From NCBI RefSeq assembly GCF_000185905.1, contig NC_014923.1, forward strand, positions 1,116,001 through 1,180,000: DNA of 64,000 nt, in the 5' to 3' direction. The notes below the pieces were generated by a model. It worked only from the letters and a program-made list of their open reading frames with translations, was not told the origin of the DNA and did no database searches. The DNA comes from Mesorhizobium ciceri biovar biserrulae WSM1271 (GTDB taxonomy: Bacteria > Pseudomonadota > Alphaproteobacteria > Rhizobiales > Rhizobiaceae). The position numbers and the translations under genes were made by a program. Of this stretch, positions 17,690 to 25,530 are shown one piece after another. How positions within the stretch are numbered: position 1 is the stretch's first letter; each line of letters starts with the position of its first letter.

Positions 17690-17737
17690 TTGACAGTACT
17701 ATTGCAGAAAAAAGTACGTCAATCCATAATTTGTCAA
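17690..17737. promoter_or_regulatory. repeat-rich divergent promoter of the transporter and gntR arms
   Basis: Three related boxes lie in the 238-bp divergent gap: TTGACAGTAC (17690-17699), GTACGTCAA (17714-17722, a nearly complete inverse of the first) and TTGTCAA (17731-17737). The surroundings are AT-rich compared with the genes. These are candidates for GntR-type operators and a -35 element; I cannot fix -10 boxes with confidence. Confidence 0.4.
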
Positions 17738-17819
17738 ACGACCGAGGAAACTGGCCGATTGCGTCCGTTCGGGCGATCGGTCAAAGCAATGCGGTCATCC
17801 GTTTTCCGCTGGACCAGCC

Positions 17820-18758
17820 ATGCAAGCCGCAGCCAGACGACCCCGCACCAACCATCTTGATCTGGCGCAGCGCATCCTGGATGTGGCGCGCCAGCGCGGC
17901 TTCGAGCCCGGTACACGCTTGCCCGAGCAGCAGATCGCGTCGCTGTGCAATGTCTCGCGCACGCCGGTGCGGGCGGCACTCGGCCTGCTCGCGGAACGGG
18001 GCGTCGTGCGTTGGGAGGCGGAATCCGGTTATCATCTGGCCATCGACCTCACCGCGCAGGCTTCGGTCGCCACGGAATTGCCCGCTGCCGAGGAGGACGA
18101 GTTGGCCGAGGCGATCCTGCGCGACCGCTCGGCGCGGCGACTGGACCAGACGGTGACCGTCGCGGGATTGATGCGGCGCTACAGTGCCGAGCGCAAGACG
18201 GTATTAAAAGCGTTGAACAAACTGACCGAAGAGAATCTGCTGGATCGTGCGCCTGGCCAGTCCTGGCTGTTTCGGCGCACGCCCGACGATCCGGAAGCGC
18301 AAGGCGACAGCTACGAGTTCCGCTTGCTGCTCGAGCCCGCGGCCATCCTGACGCCCGGCTTCAGGCTGGACGGCGCGCGGGCGGCGACGTTGCGCCAGGC
18401 TATGGAAGCGCTGGTGACGTTGCCGGACGCCGCCTTCGACACACGCGAGTTCCAGCGATTGGACATCGATTTTCACGGCATGCTCGCCGAGGGCAGCGCC
18501 AACCGCTTCATCGCCGACGCGCTCGCCGATCACCTCAGGCTGCGCCGGCTGCCGGGCATCTATGCCGGCGTCAACGTCTTCCGATTGCGGCAATCGCTGC
18601 GCGAACACCTTGTCATACTCGACCATCTTGAAAGCCTGCAGTATGAGGTGGCTGCCGATCTGCTTCGCATTCATCTGCGGCTCTCCCGCAACCAGCGACC
18701 GCAAGCGGCCAGCCGCGGGGCTCCCGCGCTGTTCGGCACGATCAGCCGGCCGGAATGA
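17820..18758 (+). CDS. GntR-family transcriptional regulator
   Basis: A 312-residue regulator. The N-terminal winged helix covers residues ~12-75 (GTRLPEQQIASLCNVSRTPV, then AALGLLAERGVVRWEAESGY). The C-terminal portion is a helical ligand-binding domain with FRLLLEPAAI, resembling the FCD/FadR class. It is longer than usual; a second helix-turn-helix-like stretch around residues 100-140 (VAGLMRRYSAERKTVLKALNKL) is notable and may represent a duplicated DNA-binding unit. It probably controls both arms of the divergent cluster. It lies 10 bp before the second glycosyltransferase. Confidence 0.86.
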   Translation: MQAAARRPRTNHLDLAQRILDVARQRGFEPGTRLPEQQIASLCNVSRTPVRAALGLLAERGVVRWEAESGYHLAIDLTAQASVATELPAAEEDELAEAILRDRSARRLDQTVTVAGLMRRYSAERKTVLKALNKLTEENLLDRAPGQSWLFRRTPDDPEAQGDSYEFRLLLEPAAILTPGFRLDGARAATLRQAMEALVTLPDAAFDTREFQRLDIDFHGMLAEGSANRFIADALADHLRLRRLPGIYAGVNVFRLRQSLREHLVILDHLESLQYEVAADLLRIHLRLSRNQRPQAASRGAPALFGTISRPE

Positions 18759-18768
18759 CGAGGATTAA

Positions 18769-20052
18769 TTGACGCGTAAAGCCAGCCCGACCATCGCGCT
18801 GTTTCCCGAAGCAAGCTTCGGCGCGGCGTTGAATTGCGTCGGCATCGCTCAGGCTCTGCGTGCGAAAGGCGCCCGGCCCGTCTTCATCTGCCATGCCGGT
18901 TTCTCCGGCGTCTTTGCCGACTATGGTTTCCAGGAATACCAGCTGCCAACCGACGAGCCGCTGAGCGAGAGCCAACGCCAGAGCTACTGGCAGGCTTTCG
19001 TGCGCCGGCACCTGCCGCATTTCAGGCTGAGCCCGATCGACCAGCTCGAGACCTATGTCGCTCCGACCTGGCAGGCCATCGTCGACACCGCGGTCAATGC
19101 CGAGGCGCCGCTGCGCCAATTGCTGGCACGGCTCAAGCCGGATGCCGTGGTGCTCGACAATGTCATCATGTTCCCGGCGATCGCCGCCGCCGGCTGTCCG
19201 TGGGTGCGCGTCGTCTCCTGCGCCGAGACCGAGCTGCCGGACGCCAATGTGCCGCCCTATCTGTCGGGGCTTGGCGTGGACGACCCGCAACGCGCGGCGT
19301 TCGAGGCCAGGTATCTGGCGGCTTGCGCGCCGGCGCATGACCGCTTCAACCGCTTCCGGGCGGATGCCGGACTGGGGCCGCTGCCGAAGGGTCAGTTCCT
19401 CGAGACGTCGCCCGATCTCAACCTGCTGCTGACGCCGACGATCGTGCGCCGCGAGCGTGCCGAGCCGCTCGACCCCGCGCGCTTCGTCTATCTCGAGGGC
19501 TGCGTGCGTTCTGAAGGGCCGTTCGAGGTGCCGGTGTTCCCGCGCAATGGCGGGCCGCTGGTCTATGTCAGCTTCGGCAGCCTGGGTGCCATGGATGTCG
19601 GCCTGATCGAGCGCATGCTGGTGGTGTTCGACAGGCTGCCGGCGCGCTTCATCGTCAATGCCGGCGGCCTGCGCGACGCTTACCGCGCGGTGCCGGACAA
19701 TGTCTATCTCGACGCCTGGTTTCCGCAGCCCTCGGTGGTGGCGAAGTCGGATCTGTTCATCCATCACGGCGGCAACAACAGTTTTTGCGAAGCGCTGCGC
19801 TTCGGCGTGCCGTCGCTGATCATGCCCTATTGCTGGGATGGACACGACAACGCGCAACGCGCCGAAGAGACCGGCACCGGCGACCATATCGGCCGTGACG
19901 GCTGGACCGAAGGAGTGTTGGAGAAAGCCATTCTCGGCCTGCTGGCCGACGATGCCATGCGCGCCCGCCTCAAGGACAATGCAGCCCAAATGGCGCTGAA
20001 ACCCGGAACGGATGCGGCCGCGCAAGCCATACTCTCTCTGATACGGATTTGA
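18769..20052 (+). CDS. MGT/UGT-like glycosyltransferase (GT1 family), second paralogue
   Basis: A 427-residue glycosyltransferase clearly homologous over its whole length to the one at 12426-13700. Shared blocks include IA.FPEA..G.ALN.VGIAQA, VDNVI-type acceptor-domain segments, VRV.SC.E.E, LEGCVR and WFPQPSV...IHHGGNNSF. The start is TTG at 18769 behind GAGG. It overlaps the next frame at the stop (20050-20052). The pair suggests two consecutive glycosyl transfers, or two acceptors, in the same pathway. Confidence 0.9.
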   Translation: MTRKASPTIALFPEASFGAALNCVGIAQALRAKGARPVFICHAGFSGVFADYGFQEYQLPTDEPLSESQRQSYWQAFVRRHLPHFRLSPIDQLETYVAPTWQAIVDTAVNAEAPLRQLLARLKPDAVVLDNVIMFPAIAAAGCPWVRVVSCAETELPDANVPPYLSGLGVDDPQRAAFEARYLAACAPAHDRFNRFRADAGLGPLPKGQFLETSPDLNLLLTPTIVRRERAEPLDPARFVYLEGCVRSEGPFEVPVFPRNGGPLVYVSFGSLGAMDVGLIERMLVVFDRLPARFIVNAGGLRDAYRAVPDNVYLDAWFPQPSVVAKSDLFIHHGGNNSFCEALRFGVPSLIMPYCWDGHDNAQRAEETGTGDHIGRDGWTEGVLEKAILGLLADDAMRARLKDNAAQMALKPGTDAAAQAILSLIRI

Positions 20053-20057
20053 ACGAA

Positions 20058-21437
20058 ATGCCTGACAACAACACGAACATCTCGCTCTCCAGCGGCACCG
20101 ATGCCAAAGCCTGGCTGACCCGGCACGGCATCAACGAAGTCGAGTGCCTGGTGCCCGACATGAACGGCGTCCTGCGCGGCAAGGCCTTGCCGACGGCCAA
20201 ATTCCTCCAGGCGCTTGAAGACCGCGCGCTCTATCTGCCGAGCAGCGCTTTCCTGGTCAGCATCGACGGCCGCTATTCCGGCTCGATCGACGAGGGTTTT
20301 GCCTATTCGGATCCGGACATGCGCATGGTGCCCGATGTATCGACGCTCTGCCTGGCGCCGGGTGCCGCTCCCGGCAAGGCCTATGTCTTTGCCGATGCCT
20401 TCCATATGGACGACCGGCCCTGGATGGCTTCGCCGCGCCATGTGCTGCGCGCCGTGCTCGATCTCTACGCCAAGCGCGGCTGGCGGGCGGTGGTGGCGCC
20501 CGAGGTGGAATTCTATCTCACCGCGCCCAATCCGGATCCGGACCGGCCGCTGACCGCCCCGGTCGGCGCCAATGGCCGCGCCGAGACCGTGCAGCATCCC
20601 TACGATATGGCCGGGCTCGAGGAGTTCGAGCCGGTGATCCGCCGCATTTACGATTATGCGGCGGCGGCCGGCCTGCCGCTCGACACGCTGATCCATGAGT
20701 CGGGAACCGCGCAGTTGGAGATCAACTTCCTGCATGGCGATGCGCTGCCGCTGGCCGACAAGGTGCTGCTGTTCAAGCGGCTGACGCGCCAGGCCGCGCA
20801 GCAAAGCGGCATGCACGCCACCTTCATGGCCAAGCCGATCGCCGCACAGGCCGGCAGCTCCATGCATCTGCACATGTCGGTCATCGACGAGGCCGGCAGG
20901 ACTTTGTTTGCCGGCAGCGACGATGCCGACACCGCAATGTTCGGCCACTTCATCGGCGGCCTGCAGAAATATGTCCCCGAAATCATGCCGCTGTTCGCGC
21001 CCAACGTGAACTCGTTCCGCCGCATCAGGCCGAACCACAGCGCGCCGGCCAACATCGAATGGTCGCACGACAACCGCTCCTGCGGCCTGCGCGTGCCGGC
21101 CGGCGGCCGCGCCGCGCGGCGGGTGGAGAACCGGCTTCCGGGCGCGGATTCCAATCCTTACCTGGCGATCGCCGGCTCGCTGCTTGCCGGCTATCTCGGC
21201 GTCGAGCAGAAACTGGCGCGCTCGCCCGAGGCGTCGGGCAATGCCTACAAGATCAAGAGCACGCTGCCGAAGACGATGGAGGAGGCGCTCGATCGTTTCG
21301 AGGCTTGCGGCCCGGTGCGGGAACTGCTCGGCGAGGATTTCTTCCAGACTTATCTGCGCGTAAAGAGCGTCGAGCTCGACCTGTTCCAGGGCGTGGTGAC
21401 GAGCTGGGAACGCGACCACCTGCTCTTGAAGGTGTGA
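20058..21437 (+). CDS. glutamine-synthetase-family ligase (gamma-glutamylpolyamine synthetase-like)
   Basis: A 459-residue protein of the glutamine synthetase superfamily, class III/PuuA-like. It has an N-terminal beta-grasp part (VECLVPDMNGVLRGKALP) and a catalytic domain with the metal-binding glutamates in APEVEFYL and ESGTAQLEINF, then HATFMAKP, SSMHLHMS and the RVPAGGRAARRVENRLPGADSNPYLAIA block. Such enzymes ligate glutamate to putrescine, other amines or ethanolamine using ATP. The ATG at 20058 is preferred to the overlapping TTG at 20049. Next to a PuuB-like oxidase it strongly suggests a gamma-glutamylated-amine pathway. Confidence 0.88.
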   Translation: MPDNNTNISLSSGTDAKAWLTRHGINEVECLVPDMNGVLRGKALPTAKFLQALEDRALYLPSSAFLVSIDGRYSGSIDEGFAYSDPDMRMVPDVSTLCLAPGAAPGKAYVFADAFHMDDRPWMASPRHVLRAVLDLYAKRGWRAVVAPEVEFYLTAPNPDPDRPLTAPVGANGRAETVQHPYDMAGLEEFEPVIRRIYDYAAAAGLPLDTLIHESGTAQLEINFLHGDALPLADKVLLFKRLTRQAAQQSGMHATFMAKPIAAQAGSSMHLHMSVIDEAGRTLFAGSDDADTAMFGHFIGGLQKYVPEIMPLFAPNVNSFRRIRPNHSAPANIEWSHDNRSCGLRVPAGGRAARRVENRLPGADSNPYLAIAGSLLAGYLGVEQKLARSPEASGNAYKIKSTLPKTMEEALDRFEACGPVRELLGEDFFQTYLRVKSVELDLFQGVVTSWERDHLLLKV

Positions 21438-21439
21438 TC

Positions 21440-22741
21440 ATGGCTTCCAGTTCAACGGGTTTCAATTCGGGCCTCGATATCGGCAAATCCTATTATGTCG
21501 CCACCGCCAATCCGGCGCCGGACCATCCGGTGCTGGTCGGCGACGTCGAAGCCGACCTGGTGGTCGTCGGCGGCGGCTGCACCGGCCTGTCGGCCGCCCT
21601 TCACGCCGCCGAGTGCGGGTTGAAGGTGGTCCTGCTCGAAGGCGGCAAGATCGGCTGGGGGGCGTCGGGCCGCAATGGCGGCCAGATGATCCCCGGCCTG
21701 CGCAAGGGCGCCAAGGGACTGGTCAAGCTCTACGGGCCTGAGCGGGCAAAGGTGCTGTTCGATCTTGCCTTCGAGGCGCGCGGGCTGGTGCTCGACATCA
21801 TCGAGCGCCATGCCATCGATTGCGATCTCAGGCTGACCGGCCATCTGGTCGGCGCGGTCAACGGTTCCGACCTCAAGGATCTCGAGGAAGAGGTCGAGTG
21901 CCTGGCTACGGTGATGAAGTTCCCGCACGCCGAAATCCTGTCGGCGGCGGAAGCCCGAGCCAAGGTCGACACACCCTATCATGGCGCGATGTATGAGCCG
22001 CTCGGCGGCCACATGCATCCGCTGAACTACACGCTCGGCCTTGCCCGCGCGGCGATTGCTGCCGGCGTCGTCATCCATGAGAATTCGGTGGCGGTGAAGC
22101 TGGAGCGTGAGCCTTCGATCCGGATCTCGACGGCAAAGGGATCGGTGCGTGCAAAACATGTCGTGCTGGCCGGTGACGCTCTGCTCGATGGGCTGGAGCC
22201 GCGCGTCAACAGCCGCATCATGCCGGTTGGCAACTACATCGTCGCCACCGAGCCGCTGGAGGGCAAGCGCAATGTCATCCCGGCCAATGTCGCGGTGTCC
22301 GACACACGCTTCGTCGTCAACTATTACCGGATGTCGGCGGACGGCCGGCTGCTGTTCGGCGGCGGCGAGCGCTACACGCCGTCACCGCCGGCCGATATCG
22401 CCGGCTTCGTGCGGCCGCATATGGAAGCCACCTTCCCGCAACTTCAGGGCTGCCGCATCGATCACGCCTGGGGCGGGCTGGTGTCGGTGACGACATCCAG
22501 GCTGCCGCATGTCGGGCACTATGGCGAGGTCTATTTCGCGCATGGCTATTCCGGCAAGGGCGTCATCCTGTCGACGCTGTCGGGCAAGCTCCTGGCCGAG
22601 GCGATCGCCGGCGACGCCTCGCGGCTCGATCTGTTCTCGACGCTCACCCCGATGCCATTCCCCGGCGGCACGGCGCTGCGCGGTCCACTCTATGTGCTGG
22701 GCATGCTGTGGTATGCCATGCGGGATCGCATCAAGCATTGA
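21440..22741 (+). CDS. FAD-dependent oxidoreductase (PuuB-like, DAO family)
   Basis: A 433-residue flavin amine oxidase of the DAO/PuuB class. The dinucleotide-binding motif is DLVVVGGGCTGLSAALHAAE (about residues 37-56), followed by GWGASGRNGGQ, which contacts FAD, and the C-terminal YFAHGYSGKGV block. PuuB oxidises gamma-glutamylputrescine to the aldehyde. An aldehyde dehydrogenase in the same cluster (9683) could take the next step. The ATG at 21440 lies two bases after the ligase stop. It is the last gene of the plus arm, and a palindromic repeat element follows. Confidence 0.9.
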   Translation: MASSSTGFNSGLDIGKSYYVATANPAPDHPVLVGDVEADLVVVGGGCTGLSAALHAAECGLKVVLLEGGKIGWGASGRNGGQMIPGLRKGAKGLVKLYGPERAKVLFDLAFEARGLVLDIIERHAIDCDLRLTGHLVGAVNGSDLKDLEEEVECLATVMKFPHAEILSAAEARAKVDTPYHGAMYEPLGGHMHPLNYTLGLARAAIAAGVVIHENSVAVKLEREPSIRISTAKGSVRAKHVVLAGDALLDGLEPRVNSRIMPVGNYIVATEPLEGKRNVIPANVAVSDTRFVVNYYRMSADGRLLFGGGERYTPSPPADIAGFVRPHMEATFPQLQGCRIDHAWGGLVSVTTSRLPHVGHYGEVYFAHGYSGKGVILSTLSGKLLAEAIAGDASRLDLFSTLTPMPFPGGTALRGPLYVLGMLWYAMRDRIKH

Positions 22742-22786
22742 GGGTCGGCGGGGCGGCGGCGAATTGCAAAAACGCCGCGATCCTTC

Positions 22787-22946
22787 GCGCCCCCCTCAGT
22801 CCTGCCGGACATCTCCCCCTCAAGGGGGGAGATTGGCAGATTGGTGGCTTCGCCCATTCCTGCGTCGTTGGAGATTGGCGAAAGCCGGCGTGACGTCCGA
22901 TCTCCCCCCAAGAGGGGGAGATGCCCGGCAGGGCAGAGGGGGGCGC
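22787..22946. repeat. 160-bp palindromic intergenic repeat, copy A
   Basis: Terminal inverted arms GCGCCCCCCTC / GAGGGGGGCGC flank inner arms TCCTGCCGGACATCTCCCCC and GGGGGAGATGCCCGGCAGGG. A central variable part contains GGAGATTGGCGAAAGCCG. It lies between the convergent FAD oxidase and pcaR genes. The same element recurs at 27938-28091 and 63559-63717, with a reduced form at 57376-57406. Mosaic palindromic repeats of this sort are common between genes in rhizobia. No coding capacity. Confidence 0.9.
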
Positions 22947-22983
22947 TGTCCCGCCGACGGTGAAGGTTGTTGGAGAAGGCCTC

Positions 22984-23754
22984 TTAAACCACAAAAAAAT
23001 CTTCAATCCGCTGCCTGGCCTCCAGCAGCGCCGGCAGAATCTCCCGCTCCATCTCCGCGACGGAGAACCGCGCCGACTGCGTCGAGACGTTGATGGCCGC
23101 GACCGTGCGTTCTGCGCGGTCGCGGATCGGCACGGCGATCGAGCGCAGGCCGAGTTCCAGTTCCTCGTCGACGATGGCAAAGCCGTCCGCTTTCGCCTTG
23201 CCGATGGCGTTGGCTAACAAACGCCTGTCGGTGATCGTCTTCGGCGTCCGTCTCTCGATCGTCGCCTGGCCGAGGAATGCGTCCAATTCCTGAGGCGTCA
23301 GACCGGCAAGCAGGATGCGTCCCATCGAGGTGCAATAGGCCGGCAGCCTGGTGCCGACATCGAGCGACACGCTGAGGATGCGGCGGCCGGGAATACGGGC
23401 GACATAGACGACATCGGCACCCGACAGGATCGCCGCCGAACAGGCCTCGTTCAGCTGTGCGGCGACAGCGCGCATGATGGGTGCGGCGAAGGCCCAGAGC
23501 GAGGCGCCGCCGAGCCAGGTGCGGGCGATCGTCAGCAAGCGTGGCGACAGCGAGAACACGCGGCCGGCTTGCGTTGCATAGCCGGTGGCGGTGAGCGTCA
23601 GCAGAAAGCGGCGGGCGCCGGCGCGGGTCAGGCCCGCTTCCTCGGCCATTTCGGTCAGCGTCATGCCCGAGGGATGCCGAGCCAGGATCTCCATGACGGC
23701 AAGGCCGCGCTCGAGCGAGCCGACATGATCACGGGAAGCGGCTTCTTCGTCCAT
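22984..23754 (-). CDS. pcaR: IclR-family regulator of the pca genes
   Basis: A 256-residue IclR-type regulator. The N-terminal winged helix covers residues ~10-70 (SLERGLAVMEILARHPSG, TLTEMAEEAGLTRAGARRFL), and the C-terminal ligand-binding domain includes SAAILSGADVVYVAR, YCTSMGRILLA and IAVPIRDR. It diverges from pcaIJF, with a PcaR/PcaU-like operator in between, and probably activates those genes with beta-ketoadipate as effector (known for PcaR/PcaU, inferred here). The ATG at 23754 has GGAG five bases upstream. A longer reading lies opposite pcaI and is spurious. Confidence 0.88.
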   Translation of the reverse strand: MDEEAASRDHVGSLERGLAVMEILARHPSGMTLTEMAEEAGLTRAGARRFLLTLTATGYATQAGRVFSLSPRLLTIARTWLGGASLWAFAAPIMRAVAAQLNEACSAAILSGADVVYVARIPGRRILSVSLDVGTRLPAYCTSMGRILLAGLTPQELDAFLGQATIERRTPKTITDRRLLANAIGKAKADGFAIVDEELELGLRSIAVPIRDRAERTVAAINVSTQSARFSVAEMEREILPALLEARQRIEDFFVV

Positions 23755-23836
23755 CTCAACTCCGCGGAACGGCATCGACGCCAGGATTGACTCCGCGCCC
23801 TCGCCCAGCGTAGAGAGTATCACATACAAAACATAT

Positions 23837-23851
23837 GTTCGCAATACGAAC
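23837..23851. promoter_or_regulatory. PcaR/IclR-type operator
   Basis: GTTCG-CAATA-CGAAC is a perfect inverted repeat of 5-bp arms with a 5-bp spacer. It lies 24 bp before the pcaI start and 83 bp before the pcaR start. It closely resembles the published Pseudomonas putida PcaR site (GTTCGATAATCGCAC, from memory). Position and symmetry make it the likely binding site of the adjacent regulator. Confidence 0.7.
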
Positions 23852-23874
23852 TTTTTGAACCCGGAGCCGATGCG

Positions 23875-24732
23875 ATGGTCAAGTTCCTGCCGCTCAAACA
23901 GGCCGTTGCGGAGAATTTGAACGATGATGACACGGTCGCCTTCGAGGGTTTCACCCATCTGATCCCGACGGCGGCGGCGCATGAGGCGATCCGTCAGGGT
24001 TTTCGCGACCTGACCCTGGTCCGCATGACGCCGGACCTGATCTACGACCAGATGATCGGTATGGGCATGGCGAAGAAAATTGTCTTCTCCTATGTCGGCA
24101 ATCCCGGCGTCGGCCTGCTGCGGCGCGCCCGCGACGCCATCGAGAACGGTTTCCCCAGATCGATCGAGATCGAGGAGCACAGCCATGCCGGCATGGCCAA
24201 TGCCTATGAGGCGGGCGCGGCCGGTCTGCCCTGCGCGGTGTTTCGCGGCTATCGCGGTGCTGGCCTCGCGGCGGTCAATCCGAACATCAAGTCTGTCACC
24301 TGTCCGTTCACCGGCGAGGTGCTGGCGGCTGTTCCTTCGATCAGGCCTGACGTCACCTTCATCCATGCGCAGAAGGCCGACAGACAAGGCAATGTGCTGG
24401 TCGAAGGCATCATCGGCATCCAGAAGGAAGCGGTGCTGGCGGCCAAGCGAGCGGTGGTGACGGTGGAGGAAGTGGTCGACAATTTCGACGATCTGCACCC
24501 CAATCTGACCGTGCTGCCGCGCTGGACGATCGCGGCGATATCCGTCGTGCCAGGCGGCTCGCATCCGTCCTATGCGCATGGCTATTATGCACGTGACAAT
24601 GCGGCCTATCTGGAATGGGACGAGATCGCTGCCGACCGTGAAAAATTCCAGGCGTGGATGCAGGCCAATGTCTTGGAGAAGAGCGCCGGCGATTTCGCGG
24701 CCCGGGTCGAGCATTTGAGGAAAGCGGCATGA
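23875..24732 (+). CDS. pcaI: 3-oxoadipate CoA-transferase, alpha subunit
   Basis: A 285-residue family I CoA-transferase subunit, longer than the Pseudomonas PcaI and of the type found as CatI/PcaI in many Proteobacteria. Visible blocks are GFTHLIPTAAAHEAIRQG, FSYVGNPGVGLLRRARDA and EEHSHAGMANAYEAGAAGLP. With the beta subunit it transfers CoA from succinyl-CoA to 3-oxoadipate in the last-but-one step of aromatic ring degradation. The ATG at 23875 has GGAG upstream. It overlaps pcaJ by four bases (ATGA). Confidence 0.87.
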   Translation: MVKFLPLKQAVAENLNDDDTVAFEGFTHLIPTAAAHEAIRQGFRDLTLVRMTPDLIYDQMIGMGMAKKIVFSYVGNPGVGLLRRARDAIENGFPRSIEIEEHSHAGMANAYEAGAAGLPCAVFRGYRGAGLAAVNPNIKSVTCPFTGEVLAAVPSIRPDVTFIHAQKADRQGNVLVEGIIGIQKEAVLAAKRAVVTVEEVVDNFDDLHPNLTVLPRWTIAAISVVPGGSHPSYAHGYYARDNAAYLEWDEIAADREKFQAWMQANVLEKSAGDFAARVEHLRKAA

Positions 24733-25529
24733 GCGACAATCCATTGGGTTTCACCCCCAACGAGATGATGACGATCGCCGCCAGCAGGGCGCTCAGGAAT
24801 GACGATGTCTGCTTCGTCGGCATCGGCGCACCGTCCGCGGCCTGCAATGTGGCGCGGCTGACACATGCGCCTGACATCACGCTGATCTACGAGAGCGGCA
24901 CGATCGGCACCGCGCCCGATGTGCTGCCGCTGTCGATCGGCGACGGCGAATTGTGCGAGACCGCCGTCACCACCGTCGCGGTGCCGGAGATGTTCCGCTA
25001 CTGGCTGCAGGGCGGCCGCATCTCGATCGGTTTTTTGGGGGCGGCGCAGCTCGACAAGTTCGGCAACATCAACACCACGGTCATCGGCGACTATCTCCAT
25101 CCCAAGACCAGGCTGCCTGGCGGCGGCGGTGCGCCGGAGATCGCGACCTCGTCGAAGCAGATCTACATCACAATGGCGCAGACCAAGCGCGGCATGGTCG
25201 AGAAGATCGACTTCTTCACCTCCTTCGGCCATGGCGAGGGTCGCGATCATCGCAAGCGGCTTGGCATCGACACATCAGGTCCGACCTTGCTGATCACCGA
25301 TCTCGCCATCTGGAAGCCGGATCCGGTGACCAAGGAATTCACCGTCGTGTCGTTGCATCCGGGCGTCACCCGCCAGCAGGTGCAGGAGAGCTGTGGCTGG
25401 GTGGTAAAGTTCGCGGAGGCGCTTGACGAAACACCGGCGCCAAGCGAACTCGAATTGAAGACATTGCGCGACCTGCAGGCCCGCACCAAGGCGGCGCATG
25501 AGGGAACCGGAAAAGCAAAGGCTGCATGA
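24729..25529 (+). CDS. pcaJ: 3-oxoadipate CoA-transferase, beta subunit
   Basis: A 266-residue partner subunit. Blocks include NEMMTIAASRALRNDD, FVGIGAPSAACNVARL, LIYESGTIG (its Glu is the candidate catalytic residue that forms the CoA thioester), GGGGAPEIATS and HPGVTRQQVQESCGW. The start at 24729 is coupled to pcaI by a four-base overlap, and the stop lies one base before the pcaF start codon. Relation to glutaconate CoA-transferases is possible, but the thiolase and regulator next door favour beta-ketoadipate. Confidence 0.87.
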   Translation: MSDNPLGFTPNEMMTIAASRALRNDDVCFVGIGAPSAACNVARLTHAPDITLIYESGTIGTAPDVLPLSIGDGELCETAVTTVAVPEMFRYWLQGGRISIGFLGAAQLDKFGNINTTVIGDYLHPKTRLPGGGGAPEIATSSKQIYITMAQTKRGMVEKIDFFTSFGHGEGRDHRKRLGIDTSGPTLLITDLAIWKPDPVTKEFTVVSLHPGVTRQQVQESCGWVVKFAEALDETPAPSELELKTLRDLQARTKAAHEGTGKAKAA

Positions 25530-25530
25530 C

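Noticed and set aside
19827-21419. 530-codon minus-strand frame opposite the glutamine-synthetase-family gene
   Set aside because: Antisense to a well-supported enzyme; repetitive Arg/His/Gln composition without motifs.
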